The translations under genes were made by a program, and so were the position numbers. This document shows, in pieces, positions 7,659 through 15,810 of a stretch of 34,310 nucleotides of DNA. The notes below the pieces were generated by a model. The model was not told the origin of the DNA. It saw only the letters and a list, made by a program, of their open reading frames with translations, and searched no databases. Numbering within the stretch: the first letter of the stretch is position 1; each line of letters starts with the position of its first letter. The stretch is from Rhodobacterales bacterium UBA7416 (GTDB lineage Bacteria > Pseudomonadota > Alphaproteobacteria > Rhodobacterales > Rhodobacteraceae), in contig DKMK01000009.1 of NCBI GenBank assembly GCA_002469545.1, forward strand, positions 6,536 through 40,845. The letters run 5' to 3'.

Positions 7659-8543
7659 GGTTTATCGGAATGATCCTGTATGGGTTGATGAATTCATTGC
7701 TGTAATGGTAATGATGTACAATGTGACCAAAATGAGTTGTTTGTTCCACGCCATCACGTTGGAATAATTCGCGGGCATAGGCCCATAGATTTGGAAAATC
7801 CACAATACGACTGCGGTTACATTTAAAGTGCTGAACATAAACACAGTCGAATCGCACACCAGGTAGCGGTTTTTGGACAGATGGATCTTCGATCCAATTC
7901 AATTCATTAAATAATGTTGTTACGGCAGAATCATATGCTGTTTGAGTGGTCGCGAAACCAGATTTATAAACGCCATTGTTGATGTCAGAATAAATCCGAG
8001 CATTTACGTTTCAATTTCGTCGTGCATGTGTTCTGGCCTATAACCGTCACGATTTCCTGTGATCCCATCAAAGGCAGAATTAAACATGCGTATGATTTCA
8101 GAGGATTCGTTGGACACGATTGTGTTGGTTTTCATGTCCCACAAAATCGGCACTGTTACCCGTGTTGAAACGTTTAAGTCTGCGCGCGTAAATCTGGTGG
8201 GCAAATTCCGATTGAAACAGGTTGTCACCTTGGATCGGACCGCCTGTTTGGAATGTCCAACCCTTGTCTAACATGTCTGGATGCACAACATCGACGGTAA
8301 TATGATCGATTAGGTCTTTGATTTCGCGGAATATTCAGGTGCGGTGCGCCCAAGGGCACGTCAACGAAACGTACAAATGATAGCGACCCGTTTCAGCCTG
8401 ATAGCCGCCTGTGCCTGTCGGCCCAGCGCCAGCATCAGATGTCATCCAATTGCGAAAACTGGCCTGTTAGCGCTTGAATTTACCGCCAGTGGATTTTGTT
8501 TCGTACCATTGATCCACCCATTTTCCGTCAATAAATGGCCCAT
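7618..8543 (-). pseudogene. yqjG: Glutathionyl-hydroquinone reductase (YqjG/ECM4 type), decayed
   Basis: Pieces of one glutathione S-transferase-like protein occur in order across three frames. From the ATG at 8543 (AGGAGA upstream) come MGHLL, then WVDQWYETKSTGGKFKR, YHLYVSLTCPWAHRT (active Cys), HPDMLDKGWTF, RVTVPILWDMKTNTIVSNES, NNGVYKSGFATTQTAYDSAV and VYVQHFKCNRSRIVDFPNLW, ending in AHPHGRDA. Lesions: a frameshift near 8525, a stop TAA at 8469-8467, a stop TGA at 8337-8335, a frameshift near 8190, and a frameshift with stop near 8006. The intact enzyme reduces glutathionyl-hydroquinones. Despite five lesions the amino-acid match is still good along the whole length, so decay is fairly recent, or the base calls here are poor. 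Confidence 0.88.
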
Positions 8544-8670
8544 TGCAATCTCCTGTGTTGAATATGCCTAGTAGAATTGGCGCTAAAGCCACAATGGAAA
8601 GGGATGTGAATTGTTAAACTTGTCGGTATCGGATCGTGAGAAGGCGTGAATCTGTTGCGCATAAACTGAG

Positions 8671-8804
8671 CGTACCCTATAGGTGTTTCCAGACGAAGCC
8701 CGTAGGGCCGGAAAGGTGCGTTGAACACAGTCGACCCAAAACGGGGGCTGATGCCAACATCGTCAAAGGCGCTGCCTTTCCGTTCTGCTGTGAAAGGAAA
8801 TGAT
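8671..8804 (+). promoter_or_regulatory. Structured leader RNA of the cbiX-cob operon, riboswitch candidate
   Basis: The stretch upstream of the first gene of the cob operon is rich in pairing. TTTCC (8686-8690) pairs with GGAAA (8710-8714) around an inner stem GCCC/GGGC (8698-8708). GATG/CATC (8750-8761) and AAAGGC/GCCTTT (8765-8779) form further hairpins. The tract CCTTTCCG (8775-8782) is the exact complement of CGGAAAGG (8709-8716), also pairs in the AAAGGC hairpin, and can pair with the ribosome binding site GAAAGG (8792-8797). Such mutually exclusive pairings are expected of a translational switch. The gene context would make cobalamin a natural ligand, but I do not find a canonical B12 box (GCCACTG), so the class is open. 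Confidence 0.45.
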
Positions 8805-9017
8805 ATGCGACTATTTACTGTTCTATTTTGTTTGATGCCGATGCCGGCTTTTGCCCACTTGGGTCATTTGGCTGATGCTGCGGGACATGCGCATTGGATC
8901 GGCTTGGCCGCAGGTGCCGCCGCCGCAGCAGCAGCCGCGTGGGGTTTGCGTGGACGTAAAGAGGACGAGGCCCAAGAGGTTTCTGAAGAAGTCGAAGAAG
9001 AAATGCAGGAAGCTTAG
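8805..9017 (+). CDS. Small His-rich membrane protein (DUF6732-like), CbiX partner
   Basis: A 70-aa protein: a signal peptide (MRLFTVLFCLMPMPAFA, probable cleavage after AFA), a short His-rich mature start HLGHLADAAGHAH, one transmembrane segment rich in Gly and Ala (about residues 33-49), a basic GLRGRK stop-transfer patch and an acidic tail (EEVSEEVEEE-like). It resembles the DUF6732 type found beside cbiX. The start at 8805 follows AAAGGA; an in-frame extension upstream lies in the leader RNA. cbiX begins three bases after its stop. Inference: it offers His ligands on the outer face of the membrane, perhaps for cobalt handling alongside CbiX. No function is established from sequence. Confidence 0.75.
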   Translation: MRLFTVLFCLMPMPAFAHLGHLADAAGHAHWIGLAAGAAAAAAAAWGLRGRKEDEAQEVSEEVEEEMQEA

Positions 9018-9020
9018 ATC

Positions 9021-10241
9021 ATGGTAAACAAAATCGGCGTTATGATTTGTGGCCACGGATCACGCAGTCAATCAGCAGTGGATGAATTTGCAACGCTGGC
9101 TGAAAAATTACCTCCGTATCTGCCACCTGAATGGCCAATGGAATACGGGTATTTGGAATTCGCTAATCCGCTAATCCGCGATGGATTAGATAATCTACGC
9201 GCAGGTGGATGTGATAAGATTTTGGCGGTACCTGGCATGTTGTTTGCCGCGATGCATTCCAAAAATGACATTCCGACGGTTTTGAATACCTATGCCGCAA
9301 AGCATGAAATGGACGTCAGTTATGGGCGTGAGCTAGGTGTTGATCCCAAAATGATCGCCGCCGCCGCTGGTCGTATTCAAGAGGCGGTTGATGCCGCGAA
9401 TGCCGCACATGGTGAAATGGATTTGCATGACACGGCGTTGGTTGTGATTGGGCGCGGGGCGTCTGATCCTGATGCGAATTCGAATGTGTCCAAGGTGGCA
9501 CGTATGTTGTGGGAAGGCATGGGATTTGGCTGGTGCGAGGTTGGATATTCCGGTGTGACGTTCCCGTTGGTTGAACCATGTTTGGATCACGTTTCGCGTT
9601 TGGGGTATAAGCGGGTTATCGTTTTCCCGTATTTCTTGTTTAGCGGCATTTTGATTGATCGCATTTATGGGTTTACGGACAAATGTGCAGGTAAATATCC
9701 AGAGATTCAATTTCAAAAGGCGGGTTATTTAGGGGATCATCCAAAAGTTTTGGAGACGTTCGCGGAACGGATCACAGAACAACTGAGTGGTGGCGTGCCA
9801 AATTGCGGAACATGTTCGTACCGCACACAAATCATCAATATTGAAAATGGTGAACACAAACACATAACGCCAGCGGAGCGTATGGGCGAAGATCATCCTG
9901 CAATGTTGAGCGTTCCACCAGCGCCTTGTGTGATGTGTAAATACCGCACACAGGTTCTTGGCTTTGAGCATGAAGTGGGCGCGGTGCAAGAGAGCCATCA
10001 TCACCATGTAGAGGGTCAAGGTGCATCTGCGCCGGGATCGAACGTGGAAGATTGTAAGATGTGTGACACGTATTGCACGGGCGAATGCCGTTTGGATATG
10101 GATGATCATCACCACGATCACGACCATTCGCATGATCACGCGCATGAGCATGGTCACGATCATCATCACCACGATCATGTACATGCAGAATATCCACAGG
10201 CGAAACATCCGCTGGGCCCTGAATCGGCGCGTAAAAAGTGA
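9021..10241 (+). CDS. cbiX: Sirohydrochlorin cobaltochelatase CbiX with Cys/His-rich tail
   Basis: Long-form CbiX, 406 aa, which inserts Co2+ into sirohydrochlorin (or a close precorrin). The N-terminal chelatase half holds ICGHGSR with His12 and FAAMHSKNDIP with His79, the expected metal-site histidines; the second, non-catalytic half runs to about residue 255 (VIGRGASDP, YFLFSGIL). The tail carries two related units CGTCSYRTQ (Cys262, Cys265) and CVMCKYRTQ (Cys303, Cys306), a third cluster CKMCDTYCTGEC (Cys345, 348, 352, 356), and a His/Asp run at about 361-388. Some CbiX proteins are known to carry an Fe-S centre and a His-rich region. The stop overlaps the cobH start. Confidence 0.93.
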   Translation: MVNKIGVMICGHGSRSQSAVDEFATLAEKLPPYLPPEWPMEYGYLEFANPLIRDGLDNLRAGGCDKILAVPGMLFAAMHSKNDIPTVLNTYAAKHEMDVSYGRELGVDPKMIAAAAGRIQEAVDAANAAHGEMDLHDTALVVIGRGASDPDANSNVSKVARMLWEGMGFGWCEVGYSGVTFPLVEPCLDHVSRLGYKRVIVFPYFLFSGILIDRIYGFTDKCAGKYPEIQFQKAGYLGDHPKVLETFAERITEQLSGGVPNCGTCSYRTQIINIENGEHKHITPAERMGEDHPAMLSVPPAPCVMCKYRTQVLGFEHEVGAVQESHHHHVEGQGASAPGSNVEDCKMCDTYCTGECRLDMDDHHHDHDHSHDHAHEHGHDHHHHDHVHAEYPQAKHPLGPESARKK

Positions 10242-10888
10242 GCCGTCCACCGTTACCATATGAACGCGATCCGAAATCGATCTATGCGGCCAGTTTTGCG
10301 AATGTGCGCGCAGAGGCGAATTTGGATCGGTTTACGCCCGAAATGCAGGCGGTTGTTATTCGTTTGATCCATGCCTGTGGCATGGTCGAGGTGGCGGATC
10401 GGATTGCCTATTCAGCGAATGCGGCGGTTGCGGGATCAATGGCATTGGCCAAAGGTGCGCCTGTTTTATGTGATTGTGAAATGGTTGGGGCGGGGATTAT
10501 TCGCCGTTACCTACCAGCCGACAATCAGGTGATTGTGACGTTGAATAATGATGGTGTTCCCGCGCGTGCGGGTGACATTGGCAACACGCGTTCGGCGGCG
10601 GCGGTGGAATTATGGGAACCCCATATTGAAGGTGCCGTTGTTGCCATTGGCAATGCGCCGACAGCGTTGTTTCATTTGTTGGAATTGATTGATCAGGGGT
10701 TTCCTAAGCCTGCATGTATTTTAGGGTTTCCTGTTGGATTTGTTGGCGCGGCAGAGAGTAAGGCAGAATTGGCGGCGTATCCACGTGAGTGCGATTTTAT
10801 TGCTTTGCGTGGCCGTCGTGGTGGTTCCGCGATTGCGTCGGCGGCCGTGAATGCGCTGTCTGCTGGTTTGCCAGAGATCGCATCATGA
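10238..10888 (+). CDS. cobH: Precorrin-8X methylmutase CobH
   Basis: Moves the C-11 methyl group to C-12, turning precorrin-8X into hydrogenobyrinic acid (CbiC does the cobalt version). The protein is 216 aa, the family size. The catalytic His is His45 in VIRLIHACGM. Other conserved parts are GAPVLCDCEMVGAGI, AVVAIGNAPTALF and LGFPVGFVGAAESKAEL. The start is GTG at 10238, overlapping the cbiX stop as GTGA; this matches the family N-terminus with the YERDP motif. The stop overlaps the next start (ATGA), so translation is coupled along the operon. Confidence 0.96.
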   Translation: MSRPPLPYERDPKSIYAASFANVRAEANLDRFTPEMQAVVIRLIHACGMVEVADRIAYSANAAVAGSMALAKGAPVLCDCEMVGAGIIRRYLPADNQVIVTLNNDGVPARAGDIGNTRSAAAVELWEPHIEGAVVAIGNAPTALFHLLELIDQGFPKPACILGFPVGFVGAAESKAELAAYPRECDFIALRGRRGGSAIASAAVNALSAGLPEIAS

Positions 10889-12081
10889 GCGCGTGGTTAC
10901 ATATCGTTGGGATTGGCGAAGACGGCATTGATGGCCTGACACCTGCGACCCGTGCGGTGGTTGAAGCGGCGCAAGTGATTGTTGGTGGTGATCGTCATCA
11001 CGGTATGATTGCGGGGGATGCAGAACGTATTGCATGGCCCAGCCCGTTTGATACGTTGATTGATGTCCTGAAGTCACACGCGGGAAAACGTGTGGTGGTT
11101 TTGGCGACGGGTGATCCATTGTGGTATTCCGTCGGCGCACGTATTGGGCGCGAGATTGACCCGTCTGAGATTACATATCACCCGCAGGTTGGTGCGTTTC
11201 AATTGGCGGCGGCACGGATGGGTTGGTCGATGGCTGATCTGGAAACGTTGACGGTGCATGGGCGTCCTGTGGAACAGATGATTGCGTTTATTCAGCCAAA
11301 CCAGCGGTTGTTGATCTTGACGACGGGTGCAGAAACGCCAGAGCAGATTGCTGGGTTTTTGAGTGAGCGTGGATTTGGACAATCAACGATGACCGTTTTG
11401 GCCGCGATGGGTGGTGAGAATGAAGCGCGGTTTGATGGTGTGGCTGAGAGCTGGAACCATGACGTTCCTGCGTTTAATACGCTGGCTGTAGAGTGTATTG
11501 CGGCGGCGGATGCGGCGATGTTGCCGCGTGTTCCTGGATTGTCGGATGATTTGTTTCAGGGTGATGGCACCATGACAAAACAAGAAGTGCGTGCGGCGTC
11601 AGTGGCGAAGTTGATGCCGATGCGTGGGGCATTATTGTGGGATGTTGGTTGTGGTTGTGGATCTGTTGCCGTTGAATGGATGCGCGCGGCGCGTTATGCC
11701 CGCGCGATTGGAATTGAGCCGCGTGCGGATCGCCGTACGTTTGCGGCGAACAATGCATTGGCGCTGGGCGTTCCGAAATTGGAATTGGTTGATGGAATGG
11801 TGCCAGAGGCGTTGGCTGATTTACCTCCGCCTGATGCGATTTTTATTGGCGGTGGATTAAGCCATGAAACGTTTGAGGCATGTTGGTCCGCGTTACGTCC
11901 GTTGGGCCGCTTGGTTGTGAATGCTGTGACGTTGGAATCCGAAGCGGTGTTGTTGAAATTATACGCTGAACATGGCGGCGATCTGGCGCGTATTCAGGTC
12001 AGCCGTGCGGATGCGATTGGGCGTGTCAATGGGTGGCGTCCGTCGATGCCCGTCACGCAGTGGAGTTTGATAAAACGATGA
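10885..12081 (+). CDS. cobL: Precorrin-6Y C5,15-methyltransferase (decarboxylating) CobL
   Basis: Two-domain enzyme that methylates C-5 and C-15 and removes the C-12 acetate carboxyl of precorrin-6Y. Protein of 398 aa: an N-terminal CbiE-type domain (HIVGIGEDGIDGL at the start, VLATGDPLWYSVG near residue 75) and a C-terminal CbiT-type domain from about residue 225, with TKQEVRAASVAKL and the SAM motif WDVGCGCGSVAVEW at about 250. The ATG at 10885 overlaps the cobH stop; the frame stays open upstream to 10789 but that part is the cobH gene. The stop overlaps the cobI start as ATGA. Confidence 0.96.
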   Translation: MSAWLHIVGIGEDGIDGLTPATRAVVEAAQVIVGGDRHHGMIAGDAERIAWPSPFDTLIDVLKSHAGKRVVVLATGDPLWYSVGARIGREIDPSEITYHPQVGAFQLAAARMGWSMADLETLTVHGRPVEQMIAFIQPNQRLLILTTGAETPEQIAGFLSERGFGQSTMTVLAAMGGENEARFDGVAESWNHDVPAFNTLAVECIAAADAAMLPRVPGLSDDLFQGDGTMTKQEVRAASVAKLMPMRGALLWDVGCGCGSVAVEWMRAARYARAIGIEPRADRRTFAANNALALGVPKLELVDGMVPEALADLPPPDAIFIGGGLSHETFEACWSALRPLGRLVVNAVTLESEAVLLKLYAEHGGDLARIQVSRADAIGRVNGWRPSMPVTQWSLIKR

Positions 12082-12779
12082 ATGGTGTTTTGTATGGCGT
12101 TGGTCTGGGTCCAGGTGATCCAGAGCTGATGACGTTGAAGGCGTATCGCTTGATTGCCGGGGCCGAGGTGATTGCATATCCAACGTTAGAGGGTGGCGAC
12201 AGTTTTGCGCGTTCAATTGCAGCGGATGTGATTGACGATGATGCTGAAGAGGTTGCCATTTCTGTACCGATGAGCGTTGAGCGTGGACCTGCGCAAGCGG
12301 CATATGATGCTGGTGCGGCGCAAATTGCAGAACGCTTGCGGGGTGGCAAAGATGTGGTTGTTTTGTGTGAAGGCGATCCGTTTTTCTATGGCAGCTTTAT
12401 GTATTTGTTTTCACGATTGAGCGAAGAGTTTGAATGTGAAGTTGTGCCTGGTGTGACGTCTGTGACAGCTTGTGCCGCATCTGTTGCTCGACCGTTGACG
12501 GCACGTAACGAAGTGCTGACGATTATCCCAGGGCCGATCGATGAAGCCGCGCTTGAGGCGCGGGTTGCTGCGGCCGAAGCCGTGGCGATTATGAAGGTCG
12601 GGCGGCATTTACCCAAAATTCGCGGTGTGTTGGATCGGTTGAACCTGACGCAATATGCCCATTACGTAGAACGGGCTACTTTGCCCAATGAGGTGGTTTT
12701 GCCACTGTCTGAAGCGCCGGAAACGGCACCTTATTTTTCAATGATACTTGTCACCAAAGGAAATGATCCATGGCTGTAA
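12078..12779 (+). CDS. cobI: Precorrin-2 C20-methyltransferase CobI
   Basis: SAM-dependent methyltransferase acting at C-20 of precorrin-2 (or its cobalt form, then named CbiL). The protein is 233 aa with the tetrapyrrole methylase fold: LYGVGLGPGDPELMTLKA at the N-terminus, VVLCEGDPFFYGSFMYL near residue 95, VVPGVTSVTACAA and AVAIMKVGRHLPKIR. The start at 12078 overlaps the cobL stop (ATGA). Whether the substrate already holds cobalt in this organism cannot be told from this gene alone; the nearby CbiX makes the question real. Confidence 0.95.
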   Translation: MNGVLYGVGLGPGDPELMTLKAYRLIAGAEVIAYPTLEGGDSFARSIAADVIDDDAEEVAISVPMSVERGPAQAAYDAGAAQIAERLRGGKDVVVLCEGDPFFYGSFMYLFSRLSEEFECEVVPGVTSVTACAASVARPLTARNEVLTIIPGPIDEAALEARVAAAEAVAIMKVGRHLPKIRGVLDRLNLTQYAHYVERATLPNEVVLPLSEAPETAPYFSMILVTKGNDPWL

Positions 12780-14566
12780 CCCCTGTTGTTTTATGCTTGT
12801 CCAAATCTGGATTTGCGACGGCGCGCCGTGTGGCGGATATTTTAGGTGCGCAATTGCATGGCCGTGCAGGCCGTGTGGATGGCGCGGACGCAACGTTTGA
12901 AAATGCGTTGGATTATGTGCGCACGTTGTTTGCATCAGGTACCCCGATTGTGGGCGTTTGCGCGGCGGGTATTTTGGTGCGCGGTGTTGCGCCATTGTTG
13001 GCCGATAAACGTGACGAGCCACCCGTTGTGGCGGTGCCCGATGATGGATCAACTGTGATCCCGTTGTTGGGTGGGCATCGTGGGGCGAACCGTTTGGCGC
13101 GTCAGATTGCGGATGGTTTGCAATCACATGCAGCGGTGACAACGGCAGGTGATGTAGCGATGGGTGTGGCGTTGGATGAGCCGCCTGTTGGATATAAATT
13201 GCATAATCCCGAGGATGCGAAATCTGTGATGGCATCCTTGTTGGACGGGGCTGATGCGCGGGTATTGGGCGAGAATATTTTTGATCTAAATGACGCACCT
13301 GACGGTGCGATTACCCTTGCGGTTTCTGAGGCGGCGCTGTCTGGGGATGAGGCCACGTTGGTTTACCATCCGCAAAAATTCGCGCTGGGCCTTGGCTGTG
13401 CGCGTGGGTGTGCGGTTGATGAAATGTGGGAATTGGTTTCGAAATCACTGGCAGATGTGGGGATTGCACAAGGCGCGATTGCCTGTGTTGGATCGTTGGA
13501 TTTAAAGGGTGATGAGCCTGCGATGATTGAAACGGCGGCGCGTTTGGGTGTGCCGTATCGTTTGTTTACGGCGGCAGAGCTGGAAGCGTTGACGCCTAAG
13601 TTGGCGAACCCATCGGATGTGGTTTTTGCGGAAGTTGGCTGTCATGGTGTGTCAGAGGCATCTGCGTTGGCGTTGGCCGATGGAACATTGGTTGTAGAGA
13701 AACAGAAGACGTTGAATGCGACCTGTGCTGTGGCGAAATCTACGCATGTGATTACGGAATTTGCAGGGCGTTCACGTGGTAAATTGTCGATCATTGGTAT
13801 TGGGCCGGGCCAACATTCATGGCGCACGCCAGAGGCATCTGCCTTAGTTGCAGAAGCTGAAGAGCTGGTTGGTTATGGTTTGTACATCGATTTGCTGGGG
13901 CCGTTGGCATTTGACAAAGAGCGTTCCGATTTCCCATTAGGTGGTGAAGAAGCGCGGTGTCGTTATGCGTTGGAACAGGCTGCCAAGGGCAAGAATGTTG
14001 CGCTGATTTGTTCGGGCGATGCGGGGATTTATGCCATGGGTGCCTTGGTGTTTGAATTGTTGGATCGTGATGCGGATGCATTGGGTGTGTCCGATGCGGC
14101 GAAGCGGGTTGAAGTGCAGTGCACGCCCGGTGTGTCGGCCTTGCAAGGTGCCGCCGCGCGTGCGGGCGCGCCGTTGGGGCATGATTTCTGCACCATCAGC
14201 CTGTCTGATTTACTGACACCACGCGATGATATTATTCGCCGTTTACATGCGGCAGCAGAGGGCGATTTTGTGATCGCTTTCTATAACCCAGTATCGAAAA
14301 CACGCCGCACTTTGCTGGCAGAAGCGCGTGAGATTTTGTTGAAGCATCGCCCAGCGGATACGCCTGTGATGTTGGCCAGCTCGTTGGGTCGTCCAGAGGA
14401 ACATGTGCGGTATCGCCGGTTGGATGAATTGGAAGTGGATGAAGTGGACATGTTGACCGTTGTTTTGATCGGCTCCAGCAATTCGCGTTTGGCGCATTTG
14501 GGTGAAGGCCCGCGTATGTTTACACCGCGTGGCTACGCCCGCAAAATTGATGGAGATTTGTCATGA
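12770..14566 (+). CDS. cobJ: CbiG-CobJ fusion: cobalamin protein and C17-methyltransferase
   Basis: A 598-aa fusion. Residues about 1-335 are CbiG/CobE-like: VGVCAAGILVRGVAPLL and VVAVPDDGSTVIPLLGGHRG in the N-terminal part, then a CobE-type domain (FALGLGCARGCAVDEMWELV). Residues about 340-598 are CobJ/CbiH, the precorrin-3B C17-methyltransferase: IIGIGPGQHSWRTPEA, VALICSGDAGIYAMGALVFE, VQCTPGVSALQGAAARAGAP and VIAFYNPVSKTRRT. CbiG opens the lactone in the cobalt-early pathway, while CobJ is the name used in the cobalt-late pathway; the fusion is a mixed signal. The start overlaps the cobI end by ten bases. The cobM start overlaps its stop. Confidence 0.94.
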   Translation: MAVTPVVLCLSKSGFATARRVADILGAQLHGRAGRVDGADATFENALDYVRTLFASGTPIVGVCAAGILVRGVAPLLADKRDEPPVVAVPDDGSTVIPLLGGHRGANRLARQIADGLQSHAAVTTAGDVAMGVALDEPPVGYKLHNPEDAKSVMASLLDGADARVLGENIFDLNDAPDGAITLAVSEAALSGDEATLVYHPQKFALGLGCARGCAVDEMWELVSKSLADVGIAQGAIACVGSLDLKGDEPAMIETAARLGVPYRLFTAAELEALTPKLANPSDVVFAEVGCHGVSEASALALADGTLVVEKQKTLNATCAVAKSTHVITEFAGRSRGKLSIIGIGPGQHSWRTPEASALVAEAEELVGYGLYIDLLGPLAFDKERSDFPLGGEEARCRYALEQAAKGKNVALICSGDAGIYAMGALVFELLDRDADALGVSDAAKRVEVQCTPGVSALQGAAARAGAPLGHDFCTISLSDLLTPRDDIIRRLHAAAEGDFVIAFYNPVSKTRRTLLAEAREILLKHRPADTPVMLASSLGRPEEHVRYRRLDELEVDEVDMLTVVLIGSSNSRLAHLGEGPRMFTPRGYARKIDGDLS

Positions 14567-15354
14567 CGGTTTATTTTATTGGTGCAGGCCCCGGTGATCC
14601 AGATTTGATTACCGTAAAGGCGAAAGCCAAGATCGAAGAATGCCCTGTTTGTTTGTATGCTGGATCGTTGGTGCCGGAGGCGGTTGTGGCCTGTGCGCCC
14701 AAAGATGCGATTGTAAAAGATACGGCTGTGATGACGCTGGATGATACGCATGCGGATATCAAAGCAGCACATGCGAAGGGCCAAGATGTGGCGCGCGTGC
14801 ATTCGGGTGATCCATCATTGTACGGTGCGATTGCGGAACAAATTCGCCGTCTAAAGGCGGATGGAATTCCGTTTGAAATTATTCCAGGTGTTCCAGCATA
14901 TGCGGCGATGGCGGCGGCGATGGGCCAAGAGTTGACCATACCTGAGATTGCGCAGTCCATCGTTTTGACGCGGATGTCGATGCAATCAACTTCCATGCCC
15001 TCGGGCGAAACATTGGATAACTTTGGCCGTACGGGTGCAACACTGGCGATCCATTTGGCGGTGCGTAATGTGCGCGAAATTGAGCGACAGTTGGTGCCAC
15101 ATTATGGGGCGGATTGCCCTGTCGTTGTGGGGTACCGTGTTGGCTGGCCAGATCAGATGATTATTCGCGGAACGCTGAGCGATATTCGCAAGAAAATCCG
15201 CAAGGAAAAAATCACGCGAACTGCGCTGATTATGGTGGGGCCCGCATTGGCTGCCAGCCATGATTTTGTGGACAGTGCATTGTATGACCCCAAAATACCG
15301 CATGTATTGCGTCCAGTAACGGGTGTGAATTTAGTTGAGGATCACAATACGTAA
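14563..15354 (+). CDS. cobM: Precorrin-4 C11-methyltransferase CobM
   Basis: SAM-dependent methyltransferase that adds a methyl at C-11 of precorrin-4. The protein is 263 aa with VYFIGAGPGDPDLITVKA at the N-terminus, VARVHSGDPSLYGAIAEQ near residue 80, IIPGVPAYAAMAAAMGQELT and VVVGYRVGWPDQMIIRGTL. The ATG overlaps the stop of the cbiG-cobJ gene. It is the last recognisable cob gene of the plus-strand operon; no strong terminator was seen directly after it, and a new promoter starts about 30 bases downstream. Confidence 0.96.
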   Translation: MTVYFIGAGPGDPDLITVKAKAKIEECPVCLYAGSLVPEAVVACAPKDAIVKDTAVMTLDDTHADIKAAHAKGQDVARVHSGDPSLYGAIAEQIRRLKADGIPFEIIPGVPAYAAMAAAMGQELTIPEIAQSIVLTRMSMQSTSMPSGETLDNFGRTGATLAIHLAVRNVREIERQLVPHYGADCPVVVGYRVGWPDQMIIRGTLSDIRKKIRKEKITRTALIMVGPALAASHDFVDSALYDPKIPHVLRPVTGVNLVEDHNT

Positions 15355-15382
15355 AAATTGATGTAACATCTGGGCCATGGTG

Positions 15383-15438
15383 TTGTGGATATTAAGAGTT
15401 GGACTATAATAAGGGTTATGCAACCAATTTTGGTTGCA
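15383..15438 (+). promoter_or_regulatory. Promoter with 20-bp palindrome in the initial transcribed region
   Basis: TTGTGG (15383-15388) and TATAAT (15405-15410) are spaced by 16 bases, a good sigma-70-type promoter. Immediately downstream the sequence TGCAACCAATTTTGGTTGCA (15419-15438) is a perfect palindrome with 9-bp arms around TT. It would lie at or just after the expected transcription start. It could be a repressor operator or a stabilising 5' hairpin. The ribosome binding site (AAGGG) of the next gene follows within ten bases. Confidence 0.55.
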
Positions 15439-15453
15439 GATTGAAGGGTTGTG

Positions 15454-15801
15454 ATGGAAAGTTTCTTGTCTGACGAAGTTCGCAATGGTTTAGATCAAGC
15501 GCGAAAACGCGCGAAGAAATCAAGTAACCGTTTGTGCGTGCATGTGGGTGACAAAGTTTATCGTGTAACGCAAACCTTTGATAACGGATTCAGTTTGCCG
15601 GAAGACTTGGGTGCGGACCTACGCGGCTTGGTTGACGTATATGATGGACCAAAGCATTTGTTCCAATGCCTGATCGTTTGTGCTGATCAGGCAGACGGCG
15701 AAGTGCATTACGAATACAAACGCACGACCGAAGCGGTGGATCAGCCACCTGTTGATTTTGTCCGTGCCGAAGATGCGCCCATAGCACTGCTTGGAAAGTG
15801 A
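15454..15801 (+). CDS. Small conserved hypothetical protein
   Basis: A soluble 115-aa protein that I do not assign to a family. It begins MESFLSDEVRNGLDQARKRAKKSSNRLCVHVGDKVYRV, so a basic N-terminal helix leads into beta-strand-rich sequence, and it ends with an acidic/hydrophobic tail. No signal peptide or membrane segment is visible. GTG at 15451 is an alternative start one codon earlier; ATG is preferred, with AAGGG upstream. It has its own promoter and palindrome and precedes dgcN by about 130 bases. The VHVGDKVYRV segment faintly recalls small RNA- or nucleotide-binding beta barrels, but that is not a claim of homology. Confidence 0.7.
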   Translation: MESFLSDEVRNGLDQARKRAKKSSNRLCVHVGDKVYRVTQTFDNGFSLPEDLGADLRGLVDVYDGPKHLFQCLIVCADQADGEVHYEYKRTTEAVDQPPVDFVRAEDAPIALLGK

Positions 15802-15810
15802 AGAATCTTC

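Noticed and set aside
9729..10259. Long minus-strand frame opposite cbiX, rich in Met, Val and Ile
   Set aside because: It is the antisense reading of the His-rich CbiX tail; no ribosome binding site and no family resemblance.
12738..13298. Minus-strand 186-codon frame opposite cobI and cbiG-cobJ, rich in His and Pro
   Set aside because: Antisense shadow of a strongly coding plus strand; composition is typical of such shadows.
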